Assembly: GCF_014653195.1 (NCBI RefSeq) | Contig: NZ_BNAH01000007.1 | Location: forward strand, 62,263 to 126,262 | Reading direction: 5' to 3' | DNA length: 64,000 nt | Origin: Thalassotalea profundi | Lineage (GTDB): Bacteria; Pseudomonadota; Gammaproteobacteria; Enterobacterales; Alteromonadaceae | Shown: in pieces, positions 8,304 through 16,677 of the stretch | Layout: each line of letters opens with the position of its first letter | How positions within the stretch are numbered: the stretch's first letter is position 1 | Position numbers and translations under genes: made by a program | Notes under the pieces: model-generated | The model's input: the letters and a program-made list of their open reading frames with translations, nothing else | Databases searched by the model: none | Told to the model about the DNA's origin: nothing

Positions 8304-9310
8304 GTAGTTTCAATAAGTTAAAAAAAACGTTAATTGCGTTTGTTCTTTTTTTTATTCTTTCTATTGTTGCTGCAATTACGTTTATACATCACCAACTTGA
8401 ACAACCTTTACAGTTAAAAGAAACACAATTGCTTACCTTAACTACTGGTACGAACTTCGGAGCGTTTACTAAACAACTTGTTTCATTGGGTGCTATAAAC
8501 TCGAATATTTGGCTTAAAAGCTATGTGAAAATGTTTCCAGAAAAGGGGAAAATCAAAGCGGGAACCTATCAAATAACTCCACAAATGAATTCCATAGATT
8601 TGTTAGTATTACTACATTCAGGTAAAGAGCATCAATTTAGTATTACGTTTATTGAAGGCTCTACTCTTAAAGAATGGCTTAATATTTTACAAAACCACCC
8701 TGATATAAATCATACCTTAAACTCGTCTGATTATAGCTATATAGCAAAAGAAGTAGGGTTGGATCACACCTACCCGGAAGGTTTATTTTTTCCTGATACA
8801 TATTTATTTACGGCTAATACGAGTGATCTTGATATTCTTAAGCGTGCTCATTCGAAAATGGATACTTTGCTGAATAATGAATGGGGGCAAAGGGATGAAA
8901 ATCTACCTTATAAGTCTCCATATGAGGCCTTAATTATGGCCTCTATTATTGAGAAAGAAAGTGGACAGCATTCTGAGCATCAATTAATTTCATCAGTTTT
9001 TATCAACCGTTTACACAAAAATATGCGATTACAAACAGATCCTACTGTCATTTATGGTTTAGGTGAGCGCTATAAAGGAGACATAAAGCGGATACATTTA
9101 AGAGAAAAAACGCCTTATAACACTTATCGTATTAACGGATTACCGCCAACGCCGATCGCAATGCCTGGTAAGTCAGCAATTTCTGCGGCCTTGCATCCAG
9201 AGATGACTGATTATTATTATTTTGTCAGCAAAGGAAATGGTGAGCATGTATTTTCATCTAACTTAGAAGCACATAATCAAGCGGTTGCTAAGTACATTCT
9301 AAATAAATAG
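8300..9310 (+). CDS. mltG: Endolytic murein transglycosylase MltG (YceG)
   Basis: A 336-residue inner-membrane enzyme that cuts nascent peptidoglycan glycan strands and so sets their length. A single transmembrane segment spans about residues 9-30. The YceG signatures PEGLFFPDTYLF, IIEKESG and QTDPTVIYG are present, and the catalytic glutamate falls at E218, the same number as in E. coli. It starts at GTG 8300, overlapping the pabC stop by four bases. Convergent with the next gene with no gap between the stop codons. Confidence 0.94.
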   Translation: MSSFNKLKKTLIAFVLFFILSIVAAITFIHHQLEQPLQLKETQLLTLTTGTNFGAFTKQLVSLGAINSNIWLKSYVKMFPEKGKIKAGTYQITPQMNSIDLLVLLHSGKEHQFSITFIEGSTLKEWLNILQNHPDINHTLNSSDYSYIAKEVGLDHTYPEGLFFPDTYLFTANTSDLDILKRAHSKMDTLLNNEWGQRDENLPYKSPYEALIMASIIEKESGQHSEHQLISSVFINRLHKNMRLQTDPTVIYGLGERYKGDIKRIHLREKTPYNTYRINGLPPTPIAMPGKSAISAALHPEMTDYYYFVSKGNGEHVFSSNLEAHNQAVAKYILNK

Positions 9311-10030
9311 TTATTTAGTAATGCTCAGTTTTGATAGTGCCAGATTGACTTTATTGACATCAAGTGTGTTTTTGTGAAAAGCTAAATAAACGGGGAGTTG
9401 ATACTCTTCAATAACGAGTTGTTTCACAGCTAATGCACTATAGTTGTTTTTTAAAATATTTTCGCCTACAACTTTATTTGTAATAACAGCATTCACTCTA
9501 TTTAAGCTTAACATTTTAAACAAATTTTCGTTTGAACCTGTTCGATGAATTTTTGCTTCACTTATACCGTATTTTTCTGGTATATCTTTATCAATATCAA
9601 TCCCATTTTGTATCCCAATGATATGATCAGAGAAGTTCATTTTATTGGTTTCATTTGGTTTAGTATAAAAGATGGCTAATTGAGTAATATGAATTGGTAT
9701 TTCTGTATAAGTAAGATGTAACTCTCGATCGGAAAATTTTGCTAAAGAAAAGTAACAATCAAATTTATTATGTTTAATTTCTTCTTTTAGTCTAGCCCAA
9801 GGCAAATTTTTAACTTTGATAGTTAAATTTAAATTTTCAAATAACGGATTAATTATTGCCATGTCTAATCCTGTTAATTCTTTTTCTGACTTTCCAAAAA
9901 TGGTAAACGGGGGATAGTGAGTTGTTGCACAGGTCAATGTTTGAGCCGCAAGATGTTTGGGGATAGCAAAAAATATCAGTAGGCTGAATGTTACAAGGTT
10001 CAAATAAAATTTCGATATAACGTTGTTCAT
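9311..10030 (-). CDS. Periplasmic substrate-binding protein, family 3 type, orphan
   Basis: A secreted 239-residue protein resembling bacterial extracellular solute-binding proteins family 3 (amino-acid-binding type). The favoured start is ATG at 10028-10030, which gives a signal peptide (MNNVISKFYLNLVTFSLLIF, cleavage after LAA) and a mature TLTCATTHYPPFTIF start typical of the fold. A longer frame from 10069 would put 13 residues before the signal peptide. Conserved GLDMAII and SLAKFSDREL segments are visible. No transport permease or ATPase is nearby, so it may act as a sensor partner or be an orphan; the ligand is unknown. It breaks the otherwise conserved mltG-tmk pair. Confidence 0.75.
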   Translation of the reverse strand: MNNVISKFYLNLVTFSLLIFFAIPKHLAAQTLTCATTHYPPFTIFGKSEKELTGLDMAIINPLFENLNLTIKVKNLPWARLKEEIKHNKFDCYFSLAKFSDRELHLTYTEIPIHITQLAIFYTKPNETNKMNFSDHIIGIQNGIDIDKDIPEKYGISEAKIHRTGSNENLFKMLSLNRVNAVITNKVVGENILKNNYSALAVKQLVIEEYQLPVYLAFHKNTLDVNKVNLALSKLSITK

Positions 10031-10397
10031 TACTTTAGTGGCTACTGAAATAATGGTTAAGTATAGCAATGTAAAAAATACTTTAATAGTGTTTTAATTG
10101 TAGGCGTTTGTAGCCCAATATTTGTGTTGATTCACTTAAGAAAGGACAATATAAAAATTTTGAATTAATTAATTTTTTAGTTACCTATTAATTGATTAAT
10201 TATAATCAGGATAGCTTTCATTTAAACTTATCTGTTAACATTACAAGATAAATGGCGTTGGCATTAAAATCTAAAGTTACAGCGTTTGACTTTGTCTAAT
10301 GCTTACATTGGAATTGTCCTTAGAAAGGTATAATGAGTAAATGATACCTCCTCAAGTTAATCAAATATTTTATTAGTGAAAAATAAAGAGAAATTAT
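10031..10397. other. Intergenic region before tmk
   Basis: About 370 bp of AT-rich DNA between the divergent binding-protein gene and tmk. A TATAAT at 10329-10334 is a plausible -10 box for tmk, but no good -35 is at standard spacing. A small inverted repeat, TGATTA/TAATCA, is at 10193-10208. I see no gene. Confidence 0.5.
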
Positions 10398-11048
10398 ATG
10401 CAAAAAGGCTTTATGGTTGTATTTGATGGCAGTAATGGCGCTGGAAAAACAACAGTTATTAATGAAGTTAAAAAATACCTTATTGCTAAAGGGATTGACG
10501 TTACATTAACGAGAGAGCCAGGTGGTACAGTAATTGGTGAAAAAATTCGAGAGGTTATTTTAGATCCGAGAACGCCAGAAATGACAGATATCACTGAGTT
10601 AATGTTATTTGGTGCGGGACGTGCACAACATATTCAAGAAAAAATAAAGCCTGCTTTGAAGGCCGGTAAAGTTGTAATTTCCGATCGTTTTGACGCTGCA
10701 ACTTTTAGTTTTCAGCATTACGCAAGAGGAATTCCATTAGATACCATTACTCAAATTAATGACTTGGCATTAGCTGGCTTTTCACCTGATATGAACATCA
10801 TTTTAGATTTGGATCCTATAGAGGGGCTTAAGCGAGTAAAAAGTCGTGGAGAAGGCCTTGATCGACTAGAAGATGAAAAACTAGATTTTCTAATAAAAGC
10901 ACGTAATGGTTATTTGACTCAAGCTAAACTACAACCTAAAAAATTTACAGTTGTCGATGCTTCACAACCTAAAGAAGTTGTATTAAATCATGTAATTACC
11001 ATTATAGATGCATTATTGAAAACAGTTGAGAATTATGAGTCTTTATAG
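10398..11048 (+). CDS. tmk: Thymidylate kinase
   Basis: A 216-residue cytoplasmic kinase that phosphorylates dTMP to dTDP. The P-loop GSNGAGKTT (residues 11-19), the REPGGT motif, the DRFDAATFSFQ substrate region and the arginine-rich lid region (KSRGEGLDRLE) match bacterial Tmk. Followed 17 bp later by holB, the usual tmk-holB pairing. Confidence 0.95.
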   Translation: MQKGFMVVFDGSNGAGKTTVINEVKKYLIAKGIDVTLTREPGGTVIGEKIREVILDPRTPEMTDITELMLFGAGRAQHIQEKIKPALKAGKVVISDRFDAATFSFQHYARGIPLDTITQINDLALAGFSPDMNIILDLDPIEGLKRVKSRGEGLDRLEDEKLDFLIKARNGYLTQAKLQPKKFTVVDASQPKEVVLNHVITIIDALLKTVENYESL

Positions 11049-11065
11049 TGTTAGGGTAGTCATCG

Positions 11066-12037
11066 ATGATGCATAAATGGTTGAATGAGCAACAGCGCTC
11101 ATTGTCTTCATTACTCAAGCAAAATCGCGTACCTCATGCGTTTATTATTTCAGGTGCAGATGGCACAGGTAAATTGTTATTAGCCCAATGGTTAATAGGT
11201 ATACTTGCCTGTGAGAAGAATGGTTTTCAAGAAGATAATGTATATCCAAACGAAATTTTACAACAGTGTGGGGAGTGTAAATCATGTCAACTATTGAAAG
11301 GGCATGGACACCCTGACCATTTAGTTGTTGATACAAGTGGTAACAGTATTGGCGTCGATCAAATAAGACAGGTGACTACTTTCTTCGAAAAAACGGCCTT
11401 GCTCGGTAGAAATCAATCGGCAATAATAGAAGCCGCGGATACTATGACTGAATCAGCAGCTAACGCTTTACTTAAAACCTTAGAAGAGCCTACAGCAAAT
11501 AGTCATATTATCTTATTAACTACCGAAATTTCACGCTTATTACCAACAATTATTAGTCGTTGCCGTCAAATATCGATAAGAGCAACAGATCAAGAACTTA
11601 ATAATAATATTGCTATTAATTATGTAACAACTTTTGCTTCATTAAAAACAGAGAATGTAAATGGCGATACGGCTTTATTAAATGAGTTTATGTTGCTATT
11701 TTATCAGTTTCTTGCGAACCCTGAAGAACGTAGTAGACTATTGCTTTTTATGCAAACTCATACTCAGTCGTTAAATTGGTGTGAGGGACTTATTGCAGAC
11801 TTAATGCGTTATAATCAAGGTTGGCTTAATAATAATGAAAATACAGCTATTGACCAACAGATACTTGCACGTTTACAGCATTTAACGCATGATGATATAT
11901 GGCAAGTGCAACTTTTGATCAGCGCTTGTAAAAAACAAATATTACTTTTGACGCAAGCAAATAGAAATTTTCAAATAGAAAAATTACTTGCTCAAATGAC
12001 TTTTTATTTAATTCAAGCATATGCAGTAGATAGGTAA
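11066..12037 (+). CDS. holB: DNA polymerase III delta-prime subunit
   Basis: A 323-residue clamp-loader subunit. It has a Walker-like GADGTGK (30-36), a cysteine cluster CGECKSC that binds zinc in this family, the AANALLKTLEEP motif and the SRC motif (IISRCRQ) that serves as arginine finger toward neighbouring loader subunits. Delta-prime itself does not hydrolyse ATP. Two ATG codons stand in tandem at 11066 and 11069; either may start. Confidence 0.93.
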   Translation: MMHKWLNEQQRSLSSLLKQNRVPHAFIISGADGTGKLLLAQWLIGILACEKNGFQEDNVYPNEILQQCGECKSCQLLKGHGHPDHLVVDTSGNSIGVDQIRQVTTFFEKTALLGRNQSAIIEAADTMTESAANALLKTLEEPTANSHIILLTTEISRLLPTIISRCRQISIRATDQELNNNIAINYVTTFASLKTENVNGDTALLNEFMLLFYQFLANPEERSRLLLFMQTHTQSLNWCEGLIADLMRYNQGWLNNNENTAIDQQILARLQHLTHDDIWQVQLLISACKKQILLLTQANRNFQIEKLLAQMTFYLIQAYAVDR

Positions 12038-12040
12038 AAC

Positions 12041-12367
12041 GTGGAAATTATACAACTAGAGTTTGTGTCTGAAAGAGATTTGTATTTAGCGTATATGCCA
12101 TTTTTAAAAAATGGTGGCTTATTTATTCGAACTACGGAGCATATTGAATTAGGCACTGAATTTAAACTAATTGTCATCTTGCCTGATTCATTAGAAGAGT
12201 CAGAAGTTGAAGGTAAGGTTGTTTGGGTAACACCTATAGGCTCACAAAATGGTACACCTGCGGGCATAGGCATCAGTTTTGTCAAAGACCCTGATAATAT
12301 TAGACTCCAGATTGAAAAATCGATTACACGATTACTCAATTCATCTGAGCCAAGTTTTACCATGTAA
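12041..12367 (+). CDS. PilZ-domain protein
   Basis: A 108-residue single-domain protein read from GTG 12041, three bases after holB. The fold matches PilZ, with a NGGLFIRT stretch near residue 24 and a GKVVWVTP strand, and the order holB-pilZ-tatD is the well-known location of this gene in Pseudomonas and Alteromonadales. The canonical c-di-GMP-binding RxxxR is not evident at the N-terminus, which fits the type IV pilus PilZ class that does not bind the nucleotide. Its likely role is pilus assembly or twitching, inferred from context. Confidence 0.85.
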   Translation: MEIIQLEFVSERDLYLAYMPFLKNGGLFIRTTEHIELGTEFKLIVILPDSLEESEVEGKVVWVTPIGSQNGTPAGIGISFVKDPDNIRLQIEKSITRLLNSSEPSFTM

Positions 12368-12441
12368 ACTGGCGCCATAATGGCTAAATTAACTTCATAA
12401 ATTTCAATATCTCACGTAATAAATACTCATAAGGAGTCGTT

Positions 12442-13212
12442 TTGTATATCGATTCACATTGCCACCTTGATCGTTTAAAACTCGAAGAGTTTGATAATAA
12501 CATTAGCAACGTTATATCCAATGCAGAGAAAGCATCGGTTAATCAAATGTTGTGTGTTAGTGTTACTCTTGCAGATTTTCCTTCGATGGTAGAAAAAACT
12601 GCATCTTTTGATAATGTTTTATTGAGTTGTGGCACGCACCCTTTAAATCAGGAAGACGAGGTTGATGAAAAATTGCTGCAAAGCTTATCTCAGCACGAAC
12701 GTGTCATTGCTATTGGAGAAACAGGGCTTGATTATTTTTACGCCTCAGAAACTAAAAAAGTACAAATAGACTCATTTCGTAAACATATTAAAGTTGCTAA
12801 AATACTACAAAAACCATTAATTATTCATACACGTGATGCCCAACAAGATACCTTAGATATTATGAGAGAAGAAGGTGCTGAAAATGTTGGCGGCATATTA
12901 CATTGTTTTACAGAATCTTGGGAGATGGCTGAGCAAGCCATCGCGATGGGATTTTATATTTCATTTTCAGGTATTTTAACTTTTAAGAGTGCTAATGAAT
13001 TACGTGAAGTCGCGAAAAAAGTACCTGAAAATAGAATGTTAATCGAAACAGATTCACCATATCTTGCACCTGTACCGCATCGAGGCAAGCAAAATCAGCC
13101 AGCATATGTTGTCGAAGTTGCAAAGCACTTAGCTAGTATTCGCGGGCAGTCTGTTGAACAAATAGCAAAGATTACTTCAGAAAACTTCAATACCTTATTC
13201 AACCTAAGCTAG
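12442..13212 (+). CDS. TatD-family metal-dependent hydrolase (YcfH type)
   Basis: A 256-residue TIM-barrel metallohydrolase, probably a DNase. Metal ligands are visible in order: the DSHCHLD start, GETGLDYFY, LIIHTRDA, LHCFTESW and ETDSPYLAP. The start is TTG at 12442, fixed by the conserved DSHCHLD at residue 4 and a strong AAGGAG at 12431-12436. The gene closes the tmk-holB-pilZ-tatD group and is followed by a hairpin. Confidence 0.92.
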   Translation: MYIDSHCHLDRLKLEEFDNNISNVISNAEKASVNQMLCVSVTLADFPSMVEKTASFDNVLLSCGTHPLNQEDEVDEKLLQSLSQHERVIAIGETGLDYFYASETKKVQIDSFRKHIKVAKILQKPLIIHTRDAQQDTLDIMREEGAENVGGILHCFTESWEMAEQAIAMGFYISFSGILTFKSANELREVAKKVPENRMLIETDSPYLAPVPHRGKQNQPAYVVEVAKHLASIRGQSVEQIAKITSENFNTLFNLS

Positions 13213-13239
13213 TCTAGATTCAATATACCCAATAAAAAT

Positions 13240-13263
13240 AGCCCGAAACTTAAGTCTCGGGCT
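13240..13263. terminator. Hairpin after tatD
   Basis: AGCCCGAAACTTAAGTCTCGGGCT-type inverted repeat with one mismatch, 28 bp after the tatD stop. It is preceded by an A-rich tract (AATAAAAAT) but not followed by T residues on the plus strand, so it would be intrinsic only on the minus strand. A second small hairpin, GGCTCA/TGAGCC, follows at 13273-13291. Confidence 0.55.
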
Positions 13264-13561
13264 TAGGGGTATGGCTCAAAAGAGCTGAGCCGTGCGCTAA
13301 CTAATTTATAATACTGCCAAAAATAATTAACTTGATGTTGCGAGCATTGGTTAATAAATAACCTGTTATATAATTGTAGCTCAAAGTTATCCAAAAGCTA
13401 ATAAATAATCAAAAATTTGCAAGTAATTAAAAATAAAAGTTTATTTTATGGTTTTTATTAAAAAATCATCTGTGTTTAAAAAATAACAGCAAACTTAACC
13501 ACCGTTAGCGCACAAGTTATTCACAGGGTGTAAAGACGTATTTATTTACAGTGCTGAACCT

Positions 13562-13575
13562 TAATTGTCGACATG
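13562..13575. promoter_or_regulatory. Candidate GntR operator, upstream half-conserved copy
   Basis: TAATTGTCGACATG shares eleven to twelve contiguous bases with the perfect palindrome 63 bp downstream and is centred on the same GTCGAC core. It lies about 140 bp before the regulator's start codon. Confidence 0.55.
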
Positions 13576-13624
13576 TTGTAGGAAAAAAATTTAATATTTG
13601 TATTTTTATCTACTACTTAAGTTG

Positions 13625-13640
13625 TAATTGTCGACAATTA
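13625..13640. promoter_or_regulatory. Candidate GntR operator, perfect 16-bp palindrome
   Basis: TAATTGTCGACAATTA is a perfect palindrome 73 bp before the GntR-family start codon. Symmetric sites of this size are typical of FadR/FCD-subfamily regulators, which usually bind their own promoters. Assignment to the adjacent regulator is inference. Confidence 0.7.
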
Positions 13641-13713
13641 TCGCTTGTTAGACTTGACTAAGGATTTTTTTAGGTTACCCTTTGACCTAACTTATATCTT
13701 TTGATCATTAATT

Positions 13714-14406
13714 ATGGCGTCAAATAATCCTACTCAGCAAGAAGCTATTACTACTGCGGATAAAATCTTTCAAAAAATGCAAATAGCAATAGTTGAGGGT
13801 GATATCCCTTCTGGCAGTAAAATTAGTGAGCCTGAACTGGCTAAACAGTTTCAAATAAGTCGTTCTACGTTAAGAGAAGCATTAAATCGATTAGAAAAAT
13901 GTCATTTGATAGAACGTAAGGCTAATGTTGGTTCTAGAGTTATAGAATGTACGGTTAAAGGTTTGCTTGATATTTATGTTGTTCGAGAGGCGCTTGAAGG
14001 AATGGCATGTAGACAAGCCGCATTAAATATGACTGATGAAGAAATTGTCGACATGAAAAGCATGCTAGCTCAGCATGCGACTTCAAAAGATTTACAAGAT
14101 GGCGTTTCATATTACCAAGAACAAGGTGATTTAGATTTTCACTATCGCGTCATTTTAGGTAGCCATAATCAAGAGCTTATCAATATTTTGTGCGGGCAGT
14201 TATATCACCTTGTGCGTATGTATCGTTGTCAGTTTGGTATGAATAGCCCAAGGGCAAGTAAGGCATTTACTGAACACTCTCGGATTGTTGAAGCTATTGC
14301 TGAAAGAGACGGAGAGTTAGCCGAAATTTTAATGCGACGCCATATTGCGGCATCACGTAAAAACATTGAAAACAAAATAGCACTGAAAGATTCTTCAAGT
14401 GTATAA
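13714..14406 (+). CDS. GntR/FCD-family regulator of the methylcitrate operon
   Basis: A 230-residue repressor-type protein. The N-terminal winged helix (about residues 15-85) contains GDIPSGSKISEPELA and the recognition region QISRSTLREALNRLE. The C-terminal FCD ligand domain has the expected acidic/histidine metal ligands in DLDFHYRVIL, GSHNQEL and EHSRIVEAI. In Shewanella and relatives a GntR gene at this position heads prpB-prpC-acnD-prpF, and 2-methylcitrate is the usual inducer class for prp regulators. A third copy of the candidate operator lies inside this gene at 14044-14054. Confidence 0.88.
   Translation: MASNNPTQQEAITTADKIFQKMQIAIVEGDIPSGSKISEPELAKQFQISRSTLREALNRLEKCHLIERKANVGSRVIECTVKGLLDIYVVREALEGMACRQAALNMTDEEIVDMKSMLAQHATSKDLQDGVSYYQEQGDLDFHYRVILGSHNQELINILCGQLYHLVRMYRCQFGMNSPRASKAFTEHSRIVEAIAERDGELAEILMRRHIAASRKNIENKIALKDSSSV
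14044..14054. promoter_or_regulatory. Intragenic copy of the candidate GntR operator
   Basis: ATTGTCGACAT recurs inside the regulator's own reading frame, identical over eleven bases to the copy at 13564-13574. It could be a downstream operator for looping, or chance conservation of the codons for IVDM. Confidence 0.35.
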
Positions 14407-14430
14407 ATTCGTTAAAAATAAGGACAAGCT

Positions 14431-15333
14431 ATGTCTACGTTAGATTCTAAAAATATGTCACCTGGCGCTAAATTTCGCCAAGCATTAGCTAATAATAAGC
14501 CTTTACAGGTGGTAGGCACTATTAATGCTTATTGCGCGATGATGGCGGAGCAACTGGGGCATCAAGCTATTTATTTATCAGGTGGCGGTGTTGCCAATGC
14601 TTCCTATGGTTTACCTGATTTAGGCATGACCTCATTAAATGATGTTATCGCTGATGTTCAGCGAATTACGTCGGCTTCAAGCTTACCATTATTAGTTGAT
14701 ATTGATACAGGTTGGGGGGGAGCATTTAACATAGCAAAAACTATACGAGATATGGAAAAGGCAGGCGCAGCGGCTGTTCATATTGAAGATCAGGTTGCAC
14801 AAAAACGCTGTGGTCACCGACCTAACAAAGAGATTGTTTCCCTTGACGAAATGGTTGATCGAATAAAAGCGGCTGTCGATGCAAGAACAGATAAAGACTT
14901 TTTTATTATGGCACGCACCGATGCTTTTGCTCAAGAAGGTTTAGAAGCTGCACTTAAAAGAGCTAAAGCTTATGTCGCAGCAGGCGCCGATGGTATTTTT
15001 GCCGAAGCAGTAAAAACGGAAGAACACTATAGAGCATTTACAGAAGCACTAGATGTACCTGTTCTGGCAAATATTACTGAATTTGGTCAAACCGAATTAT
15101 GGAATAAAGAGCAACTAGCTGAATGGGGATGTGCGATGGTGCTATACCCACTATCAGCTTTTAGAGCCATGAATAAAGCAGCTGAATTAGTCTATAAAAC
15201 GCTTTTAAAGGACGGAGATCAAAAAGCTGTCATTGATAATATGCAAACGAGAATGGAGCTTTATGATTATTTAGGTTACCACGATTATGAACAAAAACTG
15301 GATGCGTTATTTTCTGAAGGCAAAAATAAATAA
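14431..15333 (+). CDS. prpB: 2-Methylisocitrate lyase
   Basis: A 300-residue enzyme of the isocitrate lyase/PEP mutase superfamily that splits 2-methylisocitrate into pyruvate and succinate, the last step of the methylcitrate cycle. The active-site loop KRCGHRP with the catalytic cysteine, the metal site around DIDTGWG and HIEDQV, and the C-terminal length all fit PrpB rather than the much longer AceA. It starts 24 bp after the regulator with an AAGGA site, so both are probably cotranscribed. Confidence 0.95.
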   Translation: MSTLDSKNMSPGAKFRQALANNKPLQVVGTINAYCAMMAEQLGHQAIYLSGGGVANASYGLPDLGMTSLNDVIADVQRITSASSLPLLVDIDTGWGGAFNIAKTIRDMEKAGAAAVHIEDQVAQKRCGHRPNKEIVSLDEMVDRIKAAVDARTDKDFFIMARTDAFAQEGLEAALKRAKAYVAAGADGIFAEAVKTEEHYRAFTEALDVPVLANITEFGQTELWNKEQLAEWGCAMVLYPLSAFRAMNKAAELVYKTLLKDGDQKAVIDNMQTRMELYDYLGYHDYEQKLDALFSEGKNK

Positions 15334-15420
15334 TGCTTGAATAAGTATCGCGTAACCGATTGTTTATTATAATAAAACTATAAATATAATTAAAATATTA
15401 AAGAATATGAGGAAGTTAGC

Positions 15421-16545
15421 ATGGTTGACAAAAAATTAAGTGGCGCAGGTCTTCGAGGCCAAAGTGCAGGTGAAACTGCTTTATGTACAGTAGGTAAATC
15501 AGGTAGTGGTTTAACCTATTGTGGTTATGATGTGTCAGATTTAGCTGATAATGCAACCTTTGAAGAGGTTGCTTATTTACTTTTTAATGGTGAGTTACCT
15601 AGCCAAATTCAATTAACAGCTTATAAAAATGAATTAATGGCGATGCGAGATTTGCCCCAAGCATTAAAAGAAGTATTACAACGTATTCCTGCAAGTGCAC
15701 ACCCAATGGATGTTATGCGTACAGGCGCGTCATTTTTAGGTAACTTAGAACCAGAGGAAGATTTTAGCCAACAAAATAAGGCAGCTAATCGCTTATTAGC
15801 CGCTTTTCCTGCAATTATGACTTATTGGTACCGTTTTTCTCATGAGAATGTTGAAATTGATTGTGTAACAGATGAAGACACAATTGGTGGGCATTTTTTA
15901 AAATTATTAACAGGGAAAGCTCCTTCAGAATTACATCGTAAAGTCATGAATGTGTCATTAATTTTATATGCAGAGCACGAATTTAATGCCTCTACTTTTA
16001 CTGCTCGTGTCTGTGCGTCCACATTATCAGATATGTACTCCTGTATTACAGGAGCTATTGGCTCTTTACGAGGCCCATTACACGGTGGTGCTAATGAAGC
16101 GGCAATGGATATGATTCAAAAATTTGAATCTCCTGAAGATGCTAAAATTCAAATGGCAGCGATGCTTGAACGCAAAGAAAAAATAATGGGCTTTGGACAT
16201 GCCGTATATCGTACGTCTGATCCACGTAATGTTATTATTAAAAAATGGTCAGAAAAATTAGGCCAAGAATTTGGTGATAGCTCGTTATACGATATATCTG
16301 TAGCATGTGAAGAGTTTATGTGGGATACCAAAAAGCTTTTTTGTAATGCTGACTTCTTCCATGCATCAGCTTACCATTTTATGGGAATCCCCACTAAGCT
16401 ATTTACACCAATCTTTGTATGCTCTCGTTTAACAGGTTGGGCAGCTCATGTGATGGAACAGCGTTCAAATAACCGAATTATTCGTCCGTCAGCTGATTAT
16501 ATTGGTGCGGAGCCTCGTTCAGTCAAACCAATTTCACAAAGATAA
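15421..16545 (+). CDS. prpC: 2-Methylcitrate synthase
   Basis: A 374-residue citrate-synthase-fold enzyme that condenses propionyl-CoA with oxaloacetate. Catalytic histidines are visible in LHGGANEAAMDM and MGFGHAVYRTSDPR, and the C-terminal arginine in SNNRIIRPSADY. The short length without the N-terminal extension of GltA, and position between prpB and acnD, decide for methylcitrate synthase. An 87-bp gap separates it from prpB. Confidence 0.95.
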   Translation: MVDKKLSGAGLRGQSAGETALCTVGKSGSGLTYCGYDVSDLADNATFEEVAYLLFNGELPSQIQLTAYKNELMAMRDLPQALKEVLQRIPASAHPMDVMRTGASFLGNLEPEEDFSQQNKAANRLLAAFPAIMTYWYRFSHENVEIDCVTDEDTIGGHFLKLLTGKAPSELHRKVMNVSLILYAEHEFNASTFTARVCASTLSDMYSCITGAIGSLRGPLHGGANEAAMDMIQKFESPEDAKIQMAAMLERKEKIMGFGHAVYRTSDPRNVIIKKWSEKLGQEFGDSSLYDISVACEEFMWDTKKLFCNADFFHASAYHFMGIPTKLFTPIFVCSRLTGWAAHVMEQRSNNRIIRPSADYIGAEPRSVKPISQR

Positions 16546-16570
16546 GAAACCAAATTATATAGTTAAACCT

Positions 16571-16608
16571 TGGTTACAATTGATTAATTAAATGATCAAT
16601 TGTAACCA
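16571..16608. other. Intercistronic stem-loop between prpC and acnD
   Basis: A perfect 14-bp inverted repeat, TGGTTACAATTGAT (16571-16584) and ATCAATTGTAACCA (16595-16608), with a ten-base loop. There is no T-tract after it, so it is more likely an mRNA stability or processing element than a terminator; it lies inside an operon. A protein-binding site is the alternative. Confidence 0.65.
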
Positions 16609-16677
16609 TCGATAAAAGCGTTTTATACAATGTGATTGTAAAAAGCTTTATCTTTAAAAAAAATTGTAGGCAACATT

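Larger units (their letters stand above)
13213..13713. other. Intergenic region between tatD and the prp regulator
   Basis: A 500-bp region without a supported gene. It contains the two hairpins after tatD, a DnaA-box-like TTATTCACA at 13517-13525 of doubtful meaning, and two GTCGAC-centred operator candidates before the GntR gene. It probably carries the promoter of the methylcitrate operon. Confidence 0.6.

Noticed and set aside
13517..13525. TTATTCACA, a perfect DnaA-box consensus
   Set aside because: It is a single copy in AT-rich DNA with no cluster of boxes, no dnaA, dnaN or gidA genes and no AT-rich repeat array, so it does not support an origin.
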